DNA of 64,000 bases, from positions 1-64,000 of the forward strand of contig NZ_VKDE01000011.1 in the NCBI RefSeq assembly GCF_007097485.1. Reading direction: 5' to 3'. Positions 1-7,678 of this stretch are shown piece by piece. How positions within the stretch are numbered: the first letter of the stretch is position 1; each line of letters opens with the position of its first letter. The notes beneath the pieces were generated by a model. That model worked only from the letters and a program-made list of their open reading frames with translations. It was not told the DNA's origin and made no database searches. This DNA is from Carboxylicivirga sp. M1479 (lineage in GTDB: Bacteria > Bacteroidota > Bacteroidia > Bacteroidales > Marinilabiliaceae). The translations under genes were made by a program, and so were the position numbers.

Positions 1-116
1 TCGATTTTATCCTGAATACCCATTTCTTCGATAGCTCGTTCTAAGCGCTTATAAGCAATGGCACACCATGGGCATACCACATCGGATACAACATCTATTT
101 TTATCTTATCGTTCAT
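1..116 (-). CDS. DsbA/FrnE-family thiol oxidoreductase, N-terminal fragment
   Basis: The gene reads off the left edge of the window; only the first 38 codons are present, starting at the ATG at 116. The visible N-terminus begins with a short beta strand and then SDVVCPWC, a CPWC redox motif around residues 15-18, followed by a helix with the pattern YKRLERAIEE. This is the start of DsbA-like thioredoxin-fold proteins of the FrnE / 2-hydroxychromene-2-carboxylate isomerase group. There is no signal peptide, so a cytoplasmic disulfide oxidoreductase or isomerase is likely. Exact substrate unknown. Confidence 0.8.
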   Translation of the reverse strand, partial: MNDKIKIDVVSDVVCPWCAIAYKRLERAIEEMGIQDKI

Positions 117-211
117 TGCTATTTTGGTATTTGTACTCAAAGTGCAGCAACGTTTAATTACAGTTGCTTTATAGTTAAACCCCGCAGCTTAGCTCTTGTT
201 CGAATAAGATG

Positions 212-438
212 CACGGCAATTGCATTTAACGTTCAACCACGTTGTGGTTGTTGGAAATTAGCATCTATCATTACCCTGCACTTAATAGTACAGGGCTATT
301 CGTATTCAATCCTGTCAGGATTGTAATTAAAAACCACGAATGTGGTTTAATATGAATAACCTCAGATAGAATCTGTGGTTTACTGCCTGCTTTTTTGAGA
401 ATCCTAAATGGATTCAACTTTTAAATGCAATTGCCGTG
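212..438. repeat. 227-bp palindromic element with perfect 18-bp inverted termini
   Basis: Positions 212-229 (CACGGCAATTGCATTTAA) are the exact reverse complement of 421-438. Inside lie further small hairpins: CAACCAC/GTGGTTG near 234-248, CCCTG/CAGGG near 283-306, a near-palindrome around 306-323 (CAATCCTG/CAGGATTG), AACCAC/GTGGTT near 331-348, and GAATC/GGATTC near 399-415. This looks like a MITE or a folded RNA element. No transposase and no clear target-site duplication was seen. Confidence 0.6.
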
Positions 439-880
439 GTATAACAAACTCTCAATATATAATATTAAATACAATTGTATACTTTCGCAACAATGATGGG
501 TGATGTTGATGCAGTATTATTTCTATCTTGTTTTGAGCAAGTGCTTCATAGCAAAGAAATTTATATGCTTCAAGTAAGGTGATAAATGCAGTACATACGA
601 TTCTGTGGCTTTCATTTGCATGGGATGATACAGGTATTGGTGCATGAATAACTTGCCTACTAAATCATAAAATTAAGTAACATATATCAATAGCGTCCTA
701 AACGTTATTATTCAATGCTCTGAACGGCTTGTTGAGACCTGGCCTCAGCCAATGAACCAAAAAACAAGTTTGATTTGGCGTTTAAAAATTGATTTCTGCT
801 TGAGTCTTTTGGAGGTACGTAAAAAGGCGAGTTTAATCAATTTCAGTCAATCAAAGGTAGTTTTTTGAGTGAAGTGGGTG

Positions 881-990
881 GAGCCTTGATCTTTTTTCCT
901 TAGTTTTTGTGATCAAGAATATCGGAACAATTAAGAATTGAGTATTCTTAATTGTTTCAGCATAAAGTTGGGTTTGGGCGGATAGCCCAA
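881..990 (+). repeat. Dispersed intergenic repeat, copy A
   Basis: A 37-bp block at 883-919, containing TTGATC and GATCAAG as inverted ends, is identical to 37515-37551. A following block GGGTTTGGGCGGATAGCCCA is also shared with that copy. Between them copy A has a hairpin (AATTAAGAAT/ATTCTTAATT), which is also present in the inverted copy at 35983-36062. There is no coding potential. Confidence 0.75.
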
Positions 991-1027
991 GCAATTAAAT
1001 TAATTAGGACAACATTGAACATATATC

Positions 1028-2146
1028 ATGGCCGAACTATTTAAAGATTTATATTCCAAAAAGTTCTTCGCAATACTTAGTGAGGCTCTGAATGAGGTCG
1101 TTAGTGACTTTAATCAAGAGCAATTCATCGACGACATATATGATTCGAAATGGAAGAGCAAAGAATTTAAACAGCGCATGTACCATGTATCTTTTGTGCT
1201 CAACAACTATTTATCAGATAACTTTCCAAAAGCAGTAGAGCAGCTCCATGAGCTTATTGCTGAATTAAAAGCCATGAATATTAATCAGGAGGTGAAATAT
1301 GCTGAGTTGGCACTCATTTTTATCCCCGATTATATTGAGCATAATGGTCTTGATGATTTCGACACATCGGTGGCTGCCTTTGAAAAGATAACACCAACCA
1401 CCACCTGCGAGTTTGCCGTTCGTCCGTTTATTATTAAGTACGAAAATAAAATGTTAGACCGGATGTTAGCATGGACCCAACATGACAATGAGCATGTGAG
1501 GCGCTTGGCATCAGAGGGCAGTCGCTCGCGCTTACCGTGGGGCATGGCCATTCAAATGCTAAAGCAAAAACCCAAACCTGTGTTGCCCATTTTAGAAGTT
1601 CTCAAAAACGACCCCTCGGAATATGTTCGTAAAAGTGTAGCCAACAATATTAACGATATCTCGAAAGACAATCCGCAGCTTGTAATTGACATTGCCAAAC
1701 AATGGAAAGGCCAATCGAAAGAAACCGACTGGGTAGTGAAACATGCCTGCCGCACCCTATTGAAAGCAGGCAACACCGAAATTCTTAAGCTCTTTGGCTT
1801 TGCATCTCCTGATGATATAGAGATTAGTAAACTGGAACTTGAAAAAGAAACGATAAGCCTTGGTGAAGACTTATTATTCAAATTCGTATTAAACAATGTT
1901 TCGGAGCAAGAACTATTGTTAAGGCTTGAGTATGCCATCTACTATCAGAAGAAAAATGGCAGCCTATCGAAAAAAGTGTATAAGATAAGTGAGAAAAAAT
2001 ATGTGCCTAATTCTTTGAGCAACATTAGCCGCAAACAATCCTTTAAACAAATTTCTTCCCGTACATTTCACGCAGGAGAACATGTATTAAGCCTAATAGT
2101 TAACGGTATAGAAATGGAAGAGCGCACTTTTGAATTAAAATTATAA
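1028..2146 (+). CDS. alkC: AlkC-like DNA alkylation repair glycosylase
   Basis: 372 aa. The bulk is an all-helical HEAT-like repeat protein of the AlkC/AlkD type, which excises alkylated bases such as 3-methyladenine without base flipping. Diagnostic stretches are WTQHDNEHVRRLASEGSRSR around 149-168, then LPWGM, and later DPSEYVRKSVANNINDISK with a second HEAT repeat ending in DWVVKHACRTLL. After about residue 270 the protein changes to a beta-rich domain (LELEKETISLGEDLLFKF up to the C-terminus). This fits the Ig-like domain known from AlkC structures, so AlkC is preferred over AlkD. It is followed by a convergent J-domain gene and probably stands alone. A degraded copy of its 3' end lies at 4322-4375. 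Confidence 0.88.
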   Translation: MAELFKDLYSKKFFAILSEALNEVVSDFNQEQFIDDIYDSKWKSKEFKQRMYHVSFVLNNYLSDNFPKAVEQLHELIAELKAMNINQEVKYAELALIFIPDYIEHNGLDDFDTSVAAFEKITPTTTCEFAVRPFIIKYENKMLDRMLAWTQHDNEHVRRLASEGSRSRLPWGMAIQMLKQKPKPVLPILEVLKNDPSEYVRKSVANNINDISKDNPQLVIDIAKQWKGQSKETDWVVKHACRTLLKAGNTEILKLFGFASPDDIEISKLELEKETISLGEDLLFKFVLNNVSEQELLLRLEYAIYYQKKNGSLSKKVYKISEKKYVPNSLSNISRKQSFKQISSRTFHAGEHVLSLIVNGIEMEERTFELKL

Positions 2147-2348
2147 ATCAGGGCATTGAATGATTGAATCCAATTAAGCTTTAACATTTCAATTTATCAA
2201 TGCACAGGTTAACTTGGCTGATTTCAGTTCATCTGTGCTCACTCAAGTTAAAAACACATTGTAGTTTTCTCTTATTGTAAATTCACAACAATCATGAACG
2301 GATGATCCGTTTACATCCACATTAGATTTAAGTTTTATAAACCACACA

Positions 2349-2795
2349 TTAGGCTGCCAAGGCCTTTTTCGATTTACGGTAGGTAAATGAACCAAAGATA
2401 TTTCGTTTTGCAAAACGTATCTGGTTGTCTGCATTTATCAACTTGCTGTAAACACTTCTAGGCACGCCAAAACACTCAAAAGTGGTACCATCTAAAAATG
2501 ATAGTTCAAGAAATAAGCCTTTGTGCTTAATGTCAACAATGCTCCCTTTCGTAATTATCTCTTCGTACTCTTCTTTATTACGTTCGTGCGTTTCGGGTGC
2601 TATACTAACTAAAAAGTGGTAAGCGTCAATAATTTCACGACTTTTCTCTTCTGCCTCAAGGGCCTTTTCGTCGCAGGACTGAAACTTATCGGGGTGCCAT
2701 TCTTTCACTAAGTTTCTATAGGTTCTCTTTAACTGCTTTAATTCAATAGCTCCTTCAATACTGAATAATTTCTTATACTGCTTCACTCTCTTCAT
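2349..2795 (-). CDS. J-domain protein with C-terminal KTSC domain
   Basis: 148 aa. Residues about 8-65 form a DnaJ-type J domain with the HPD tripeptide at 34-36 (KEWHPDKF), which stimulates Hsp70 ATPase. Residues about 85-142 (from KGLFLELSFLDG through FGVPRSVYSKLINADN to GSFTYRK) match the small KTSC fold seen fused or adjacent to other domains in bacteria. There is no Gly/Phe linker or zinc-finger region, so it is not DnaJ itself but a small co-chaperone for a specific client. Cytoplasmic. It converges with the AlkC-like gene. Confidence 0.8.
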   Translation of the reverse strand: MKRVKQYKKLFSIEGAIELKQLKRTYRNLVKEWHPDKFQSCDEKALEAEEKSREIIDAYHFLVSIAPETHERNKEEYEEIITKGSIVDIKHKGLFLELSFLDGTTFECFGVPRSVYSKLINADNQIRFAKRNIFGSFTYRKSKKALAA

Positions 2796-3073
2796 ACCTC
2801 ACATCCCTAATTACACCAAGCGCTAGCTTTTGTGTTATATAATTGTCTTAAAAAAATAGTGCGCAAAGATAGATTTAAAATCAACACTGTCCTATTTATA
2901 TATTTCGCTGAGGAATTAATCCAAACACCTATTAAAAAACATAGCTTTTGTTGTTGATGCCTATCGCCTAGCTTTCGGATGAAAATAACATCGTAATAAT
3001 TATAAATGGATAAATCGTGACAAATAGCGATTACATTTTACCGTCACAATTCATCCATTTACCAGCTTAGCAA

Positions 3074-4072
3074 CTAGCGCTTACTGCGCTTGCCTTTTGC
3101 TTTTCCCATTGAGTTATTAACAGGCTTTGTTGTATTTACTTTATTGGTTTTAACAGACGTAGCAGGCTTTGTCGTTTTTACATTGCTTTTTGTTGAGCTC
3201 GCCTTCTGTTTTGACTTTGAGGTATTGGTATTTACTTTCTTACCATTCTGCTCAACGCCAGCAGGTTTATTAGCATTGTTTGCTTTATAGCTTCCTGCAC
3301 TTTTATTTTTATTGACGGTTGTTGACGTTTTGCGCGTTCTGTTATAATTATTATAAGTTTTGTTATTATTAATTATAACCGTGTTACCGCCTCGGTGGCC
3401 TCCATGGTAATGGTTATGATGATGACGGTTACGACCGAAATAGATGTTAATTGAAACAACAGGATAAGGGTGGTAATATGGTGGATAATAACCATAATAA
3501 TAAGGTGAGTAATACGGCGAATACATAGGCGAATAAACGTAATGTACAATGGGTTGCGATTCCACTACCACAACCGTAGCAGGCTCACTCTTAACCACAA
3601 TCGTGTCAGGGCCGGAGTAAGCCGGATTAGCCGTTACAGCAGGTTTCTCTAACTTAGGTTCAATCACATAGTCCTTTCCGTACAGAGCTTCATCACCCAC
3701 CATCTGAATACTTACCTTCTCTTCTGCATCTTTAGTAACAACAATCACTGCAACATCTTGTGTTTCCTCCTCAAGCACATCTACTTGCAGAACAAATGCA
3801 AAGTCACCACCATCTTGTTGTGTTACCACTTTAATAAAATCAACATCGCCATCTAGATTTAAATCCAGGTTATTAATGCCTGTTTTTTCATCGTTTAAGG
3901 ATGCTTCAAACTCTTCTATTGTTTTTGATTCTTGAAATAAGTTGAGTGTAGCGAATAAATCTAAGTTATCACCAGGTAGATTCAAAAGATCATCGTTTGA
4001 TTCGCTAGCAGCTTGCACGTTAATGCCCATAACAGCCATAAAAAACGTGACTAATAGTAGTTTAGTGTTCAT
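3074..4072 (-). CDS. Secreted low-complexity protein with Tyr/Pro and basic Lys/Asn/Thr tail
   Basis: 332 aa, not recognised as a named family. Residues 1-21 are a signal peptide ending in AQA-like VQAA. Residues about 30-140 form a compact acidic region with a Ca-binding-like loop (DLNLDGDVDF) and strands VLQVDVLEEE and VAVIVVTKD. Around 185-225 lies a Tyr/Pro stretch of repeated YSPYY-type units followed by a His/Gly-rich stretch. The last about 100 residues are strongly basic, rich in Lys, Asn, Thr and Ser. The layout suggests an exported cell-surface or periplasmic protein with a sticky tail. Monocistronic by spacing. Confidence 0.75.
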   Translation of the reverse strand: MNTKLLLVTFFMAVMGINVQAASESNDDLLNLPGDNLDLFATLNLFQESKTIEEFEASLNDEKTGINNLDLNLDGDVDFIKVVTQQDGGDFAFVLQVDVLEEETQDVAVIVVTKDAEEKVSIQMVGDEALYGKDYVIEPKLEKPAVTANPAYSGPDTIVVKSEPATVVVVESQPIVHYVYSPMYSPYYSPYYYGYYPPYYHPYPVVSINIYFGRNRHHHNHYHGGHRGGNTVIINNNKTYNNYNRTRKTSTTVNKNKSAGSYKANNANKPAGVEQNGKKVNTNTSKSKQKASSTKSNVKTTKPATSVKTNKVNTTKPVNNSMGKAKGKRSKR

Positions 4073-4533
4073 GTTTAGGTTTTGATATTTATAAATAATT
4101 AAAAATTGCTTGCTTGGTTTACTGTTCGAATAAGTTCATGAAATCAAAACAGCTAGTACTCACGGGCGAAAGTAGTTTTTTAATATTAATTAGTACTTAC
4201 AATTCATTGTTAACTACACAATTAATATTTTTTTGAATAAAACCTATCGTAAGTAACAATACTGAAATGAGATAATAGTGCACTTATAAGCGCATTGTAT
4301 ATAATAAAACATGCAGATAAATATGTAATAAGCCTAATAATTAACAGCATTGCAATGGAAGAACGAACAGATTAACTTAGCATTATTTACAATGCTACAG
4401 CGAATATTCAATTTAAACACATTGCAGTTTGCTAATTAGATGGATCCTGATTGGATAAATACATGAATAGCCTTGTACGAAGTGCAAGGTATTTATGGTG
4501 ATGCTTGTTTTACAAGAACAAAGTGCTTGAACA
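4073..4533. other. 461-bp intergenic region with a gene remnant
   Basis: AT-rich spacer upstream of the low-complexity secreted protein and downstream of the YcaQ-like gene. The only structure I can support is a duplicated fragment of the AlkC-like gene end (4322-4375). A short match about 40 bp further on (AAACACATTGCAGTTT near 4415) corresponds to the sequence about 100 bp past the alkC stop (near 2251). Confidence 0.55.
4322..4375 (+). pseudogene. Remnant of an alkC 3' end
   Basis: Read in frame from 4322 this gives YVISLIINSIAMEERTD and a stop. The last part of the intact AlkC-like protein reads HVLSLIVNGIEMEERTFELK (from about 2087). Thirteen of 17 aligned residues are identical or conservative, and the DNA matches well too (AAGCCTAATA, AATGGAAGA blocks). 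The rest of the gene is missing. I read it as a leftover of a duplicated or recombined alkC copy. Confidence 0.6.
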
Positions 4534-5751
4534 TTAAATACCTCTGTTTTGAATAATTAATGGTTTTAACGCATCTTCAATAAGAGCATGAATCGCACTT
4601 GGATAAGTCTCGTGCAACTCAAGGACATCACATTCGTTAAACTTTAAAAATGGCACAAGTTCTTTAAACAGAGCCTGAGCAAAAGCATCAATTTTAAGTA
4701 AAGAACTTTCAATGGCCAGATTATGTATGTGTAAGACCTTTGTTTTTCTATCGGCCTTACAATCCATGCGTGCTACCAGCTTACCATCCCACAAAACGGG
4801 TAATACAAAATAACCAAACTTACGCTTGGCTGCAGGCACATAACACTCCAATAAATAGTCAAAATCGAAAAGTTCTTTTGTCCTCTTTCGTTGAATTAGT
4901 AGGTTATCGAAAGGCGAAAGAATTTTTAGTTTGCTCTTGGCCAAAGGTTTTTCAAGTAGACCTAAAGCATCGGACAAAGCGCAATATTTGGCTGCTCCCA
5001 CTTTAACTGTTATCAGCTCTTCATTCTCCAACATATCAGTAAGATTGGAGCTAATTAGGCTTTTGGTATTTTTTAGCAAATAAGCTATTTCCGCTGCCTG
5101 ACCAATGCCATTGGCTTTTAAATAACGTTTGATAAGAAAACGGGCTTGTTCATCGGCCGTGGGCACTGAAGTATCCAATCCCGATGGCAATACCCTGCTA
5201 GGCAAATCATATACTTTATGAAAATTATTCCGACTTCGAATCATCAGAAAACCTTGCATAAACAGGTTCTCCAAAGCTTGCTTGGCCGGTTTGGTTTGCC
5301 ACTCTCCAAACTTATCGCCAGCATGATCAAAATCTTTTGCCATTAACGGACCCTCTGCCTCAATTCTTCGTAGGACATCATCCATCAGATGTTCATTAGG
5401 TGTATACCAATGCTTTTCTTTTCCGCTTGCAATGGCCTGCTTACGTGGCAAACTATAACGGTAATCCTTCATGGGCAGATACGCTGCTGCATGCGACCAA
5501 TATTCAAACACTTGCTGCTTTTGCATCAAATCAGATAAATGAGAGGCAGCGTATAGCGGGTTGCGATTCCAAAGGGTATGATGATGTGCACGTTGAATAC
5601 TTGAAATGGTATCGATTTGCACATAGCCAAGTTGGTGAATCGCAGATAAAGTGGAATCGAGCGCATTCAACTTTTGCTTCACAGGCGGCAAACCTTGTGC
5701 TAATAACACCAGTTTGCGGGCTTGTGATTTAGATAATTCAAGCGTAGACAT
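4534..5751 (-). CDS. YcaQ/AlkX-type winged-helix DNA glycosylase
   Basis: 405 aa, the usual length for the AlkZ/YcaQ family (HTH_42), three tandem winged helices that unhook alkylated or cross-linked bases. The N-terminal motif VQIDTIS contains Q45-I46-D47. As I recall the family, Gln-x-Asp marks the YcaQ (AlkX) branch and Gln-x-Gln the AlkZ branch, so this belongs with YcaQ. Other family landmarks are HHHTLWNRN (about 56-64), YWSHAAAYLPM and the C-terminal LSPFDNLLIQRKR. A possible promoter -7 element (TATATTTG on the minus strand) lies at 5848-5855. It is one of two alkylation-repair glycosylases within 5 kb. Confidence 0.85.
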   Translation of the reverse strand: MSTLELSKSQARKLVLLAQGLPPVKQKLNALDSTLSAIHQLGYVQIDTISSIQRAHHHTLWNRNPLYAASHLSDLMQKQQVFEYWSHAAAYLPMKDYRYSLPRKQAIASGKEKHWYTPNEHLMDDVLRRIEAEGPLMAKDFDHAGDKFGEWQTKPAKQALENLFMQGFLMIRSRNNFHKVYDLPSRVLPSGLDTSVPTADEQARFLIKRYLKANGIGQAAEIAYLLKNTKSLISSNLTDMLENEELITVKVGAAKYCALSDALGLLEKPLAKSKLKILSPFDNLLIQRKRTKELFDFDYLLECYVPAAKRKFGYFVLPVLWDGKLVARMDCKADRKTKVLHIHNLAIESSLLKIDAFAQALFKELVPFLKFNECDVLELHETYPSAIHALIEDALKPLIIQNRGI

Positions 5752-5895
5752 AAATACTAAGTAAGTAAAAAGTTTTATTTCTGGCTCATGCTTGCCACTT
5801 CAGCATTGATGAATTTAAACCTTGATCGATGTTTTAAGGATGTCATACAAATATAAGGAAAGACAAATTCACATTAGCTGCTTCATATCTATTTT

Positions 5896-6200
5896 AGCGG
5901 ATCAATGATACCTGATGTTTATAAAACAGCAGTACTCAGCGGACAGTTTCCACCTGTCAGCGCACCTATTACTTGAGTTAGCGGACTCTTTCCCATGCTC
6001 AGCGGAGTGTTTCCCGCATGGTAAATTATGCGCTGACGAGTACATAACACCCGCTTTAGATGAGAATCTTCCGCTGACTGACCGATATTACCCGCTGACA
6101 AGAGGAAATCCTCCGCTTAATGAGGGAAAACATCCGCTATCCTAAGAAGATAGTCCGCTAAGCAATTATTCTTGTATCTGAGTATTGATCGTACACCGCT
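5896..6200. repeat. Degenerate 21-bp-period array with mirror (dyad) orientation
   Basis: AGCGG (or AGCGC) occurs at 5896, 5938, 5959, 5980 and 6001, spaced 42, 21, 21 and 21 bp. After a centre near 6015-6030 the complementary CGCT/CCGCT occurs at 6031, 6051, 6071, 6092, 6113, 6134, 6155 and 6196, spaced 20-21 bp (last step 41). The rest of each unit is degenerate, often with GGGAAA or GAGGAAA in the middle. Because 21 is a multiple of three, both strands carry open heptapeptide-repeat frames (PLT/PLS every 7 residues), but these lack a convincing start and conservation, so I treat it as DNA-level structure. It lies between divergent upstream and convergent downstream genes. Confidence 0.75.
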
Positions 6201-6215
6201 ATTTCGTAGTTGGCA

Positions 6216-6260
6216 ACAAAAAAAAGCCGGATCATCTATTAAAATAGATCTCCGGCTTTA
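6216..6260 (-). terminator. Terminator of the ilv-leu operon
   Basis: On the minus strand AAAGCCGGAGATCTATTTT pairs with the following AATAGATGATCCGGCTTT, and a run of T follows (6216-6225). It lies 34 bp past the ilvA stop codon and closes the operon. Confidence 0.85.
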
Positions 6261-6293
6261 TATTTTGTGCTCACTAAAGTGAATCTGTTTGGT

Positions 6294-7574
6294 TTATATC
6301 AAATACTGAAATAAATCTGGTTTTTCATTCAGGTATTCCGCTACAAAACCGTGGCGTTCCATACGCTCCTGAAGACCATTAAAATCTTCTGGCTTTTGCA
6401 CTTCAATACCAATCACCACAGGCCCCATGGCGCGGGCTGTTTTCTTTTTGTACTCAAAATGTGTAATGTCATCTGTTGGCCCTAATACCTCGCCAACAAA
6501 TGTTTTTAAGGCCCCTGCACGCTGTGGAAAGCGAACAATGAAATAATGCTTCAGGCCTTCGTATAATAAGGAGCGCTCTTTAATCTCCTCGGTACGGGTT
6601 ATGTCGTTGTTACTACCACTGAGCACGCACACCACGTTTTTACCAATAATCTGGTCGGCATAATAATCCAATGCAGCAATACTCAAAGCTCCGGCAGGCT
6701 CAACCACAATGGCTTCGTAGTTGTACAGCTCCAATATTTTGGTACAAATCTTACCCTCGGGCACCAATATAATGTCATCTAACACGCGCTGACAAATTGG
6801 TAAATTGATACTACCAACTCGTTGTACGGCGGCACCATCAACAAATTTATCAATCTCAGGTAGTTCTACTACTTCGCCTTTTTCCATGGCTTGCTGCATG
6901 GCAGGTGCACCAGCGGGTTCAACACCTATTATTTTTGTTTCGGGTGTTATTTGCTTAATGTAAGCTCCTAAACCCGATGCTAAGCCACCACCTCCAATAG
7001 GTATAAAAATATAATCGATGGGTTTATCGGCCTGTTCGTATATCTCCAAACCAACCGTTGCCTGCCCCTCGATAATTTGTGGATCATCAAAAGGATGAAT
7101 AAAGGTACGACCGGTACGTGCACATTCATCCATGGCTGCATTGTAAGCATCATCGTAGGTATCACCCTTTAATACCACTTCAACAAAACCCTGACCAAAC
7201 ATTTTTACCTGGCTCACCTTTTGTTTTGGTGTGGTGGTTGGCATATAAATGTATCCGTTAATGTGTAGCTCTTTACACGAAAATGCTACACCTTGAGCAT
7301 GATTACCAGCGCTGGAACACACAATACCACCTGACACTTGTTGCTTTGTAAGGCTTTTAATTTTGTTATAAGCTCCTCTTATTTTGTACGAACGTACGGC
7401 TTGCAAATCTTCGCGCTTTAATGATACATTGGCGCAAAATTGTTTCGACAGGTTGCGATTACGCATTAATGGGGTTGTTTCAACCACCTCACTAATCGTT
7501 TCTTTAGCTTGTTTAACAGCTTCCAAACTGGGGTAGTAATCCGAAAAGGCTGCTATTTTGTTCTTTTTTGTCAT
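6294..7574 (-). CDS. ilvA: Threonine dehydratase (biosynthetic, single ACT-like domain)
   Basis: 426 aa. A PLP enzyme that deaminates threonine to 2-oxobutanoate, the classical entry to isoleucine. The catalytic lysine is K64 in SYKIRGAYNK. The phosphate-binding loop is GGGGLASGLG near 193, and CSSAGNHAQG near 87 is typical of fold-type II enzymes. A C-terminal ACT-like domain (from about 335, HYFIVRFPQRAGALKTF) gives feedback control; the E. coli enzyme has two such domains, this one a single domain. It is the last gene of the operon, 104 bp from leuB and separated from it by a terminator-like hairpin, so its level may differ from the upstream genes. cimA in the same operon supplies the same product by another route. 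Confidence 0.93.
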   Translation of the reverse strand: MTKKNKIAAFSDYYPSLEAVKQAKETISEVVETTPLMRNRNLSKQFCANVSLKREDLQAVRSYKIRGAYNKIKSLTKQQVSGGIVCSSAGNHAQGVAFSCKELHINGYIYMPTTTPKQKVSQVKMFGQGFVEVVLKGDTYDDAYNAAMDECARTGRTFIHPFDDPQIIEGQATVGLEIYEQADKPIDYIFIPIGGGGLASGLGAYIKQITPETKIIGVEPAGAPAMQQAMEKGEVVELPEIDKFVDGAAVQRVGSINLPICQRVLDDIILVPEGKICTKILELYNYEAIVVEPAGALSIAALDYYADQIIGKNVVCVLSGSNNDITRTEEIKERSLLYEGLKHYFIVRFPQRAGALKTFVGEVLGPTDDITHFEYKKKTARAMGPVVIGIEVQKPEDFNGLQERMERHGFVAEYLNEKPDLFQYLI

Positions 7575-7640
7575 TGCTTTGTTGTTGATGGGGTAATCAT
7601 ATAAAGCATTAATGTGCTTTGCCTGGTATTATAAAACTAA

Positions 7641-7672
7641 AAACCTGTCAGAAAATCAAATCTGACAGGTTT
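7641..7672 (-). terminator. Terminator-like hairpin between leuB and ilvA
   Basis: AAACCTGTCAGA (7641-7652) pairs perfectly with TCTGACAGGTTT (7661-7672), loop 8 nt. On the minus strand the stem is followed by TTAG and TTTT. It starts 6 bp after the leuB stop, so it could reduce read-through into ilvA. The same AACCTGTCAGG-type stem is used in the terminators at 24554 and 32381. Confidence 0.65.
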
Positions 7673-7678
7673 AAAGTA

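Larger units (their letters stand above)
117..1027. other. 910-bp intergenic region, repeat-rich
   Basis: No open frame here resembles a protein. The left third is occupied by a palindromic element (212-438) made of several hairpins. The right end holds a copy of a dispersed repeat (about 881-990), directly upstream of the AlkC-like gene. Between 439 and 880 I see only AT-rich sequence without a clear structure. A promoter for the gene at 1028 was not identified with confidence. Confidence 0.6.

Noticed and set aside
1330-1551. Antisense frame inside the AlkC-like gene
   Set aside because: Overlaps conserved HEAT repeats of a well-supported gene and resembles nothing.
3090-3290. Antisense open frame over the low-complexity secreted protein
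   Set aside because: It is the hydrophobic shadow of a Lys/Thr/Asn-rich coding region and has no independent support.
5915-6145. Open frame of 76 codons through the 21-bp array, giving heptapeptide repeats of the PLT/PLS type
   Set aside because: Frames are open on both strands because the period is a multiple of three. No start context, no flanking domain, and the unit orientation flips in the middle. Treated as DNA-level structure, not a gene.
5896-6200. CRISPR array
   Set aside because: Units are only 21 bp, there are no spacers of constant length between identical repeats, the repeat orientation reverses, and no cas genes lie near.
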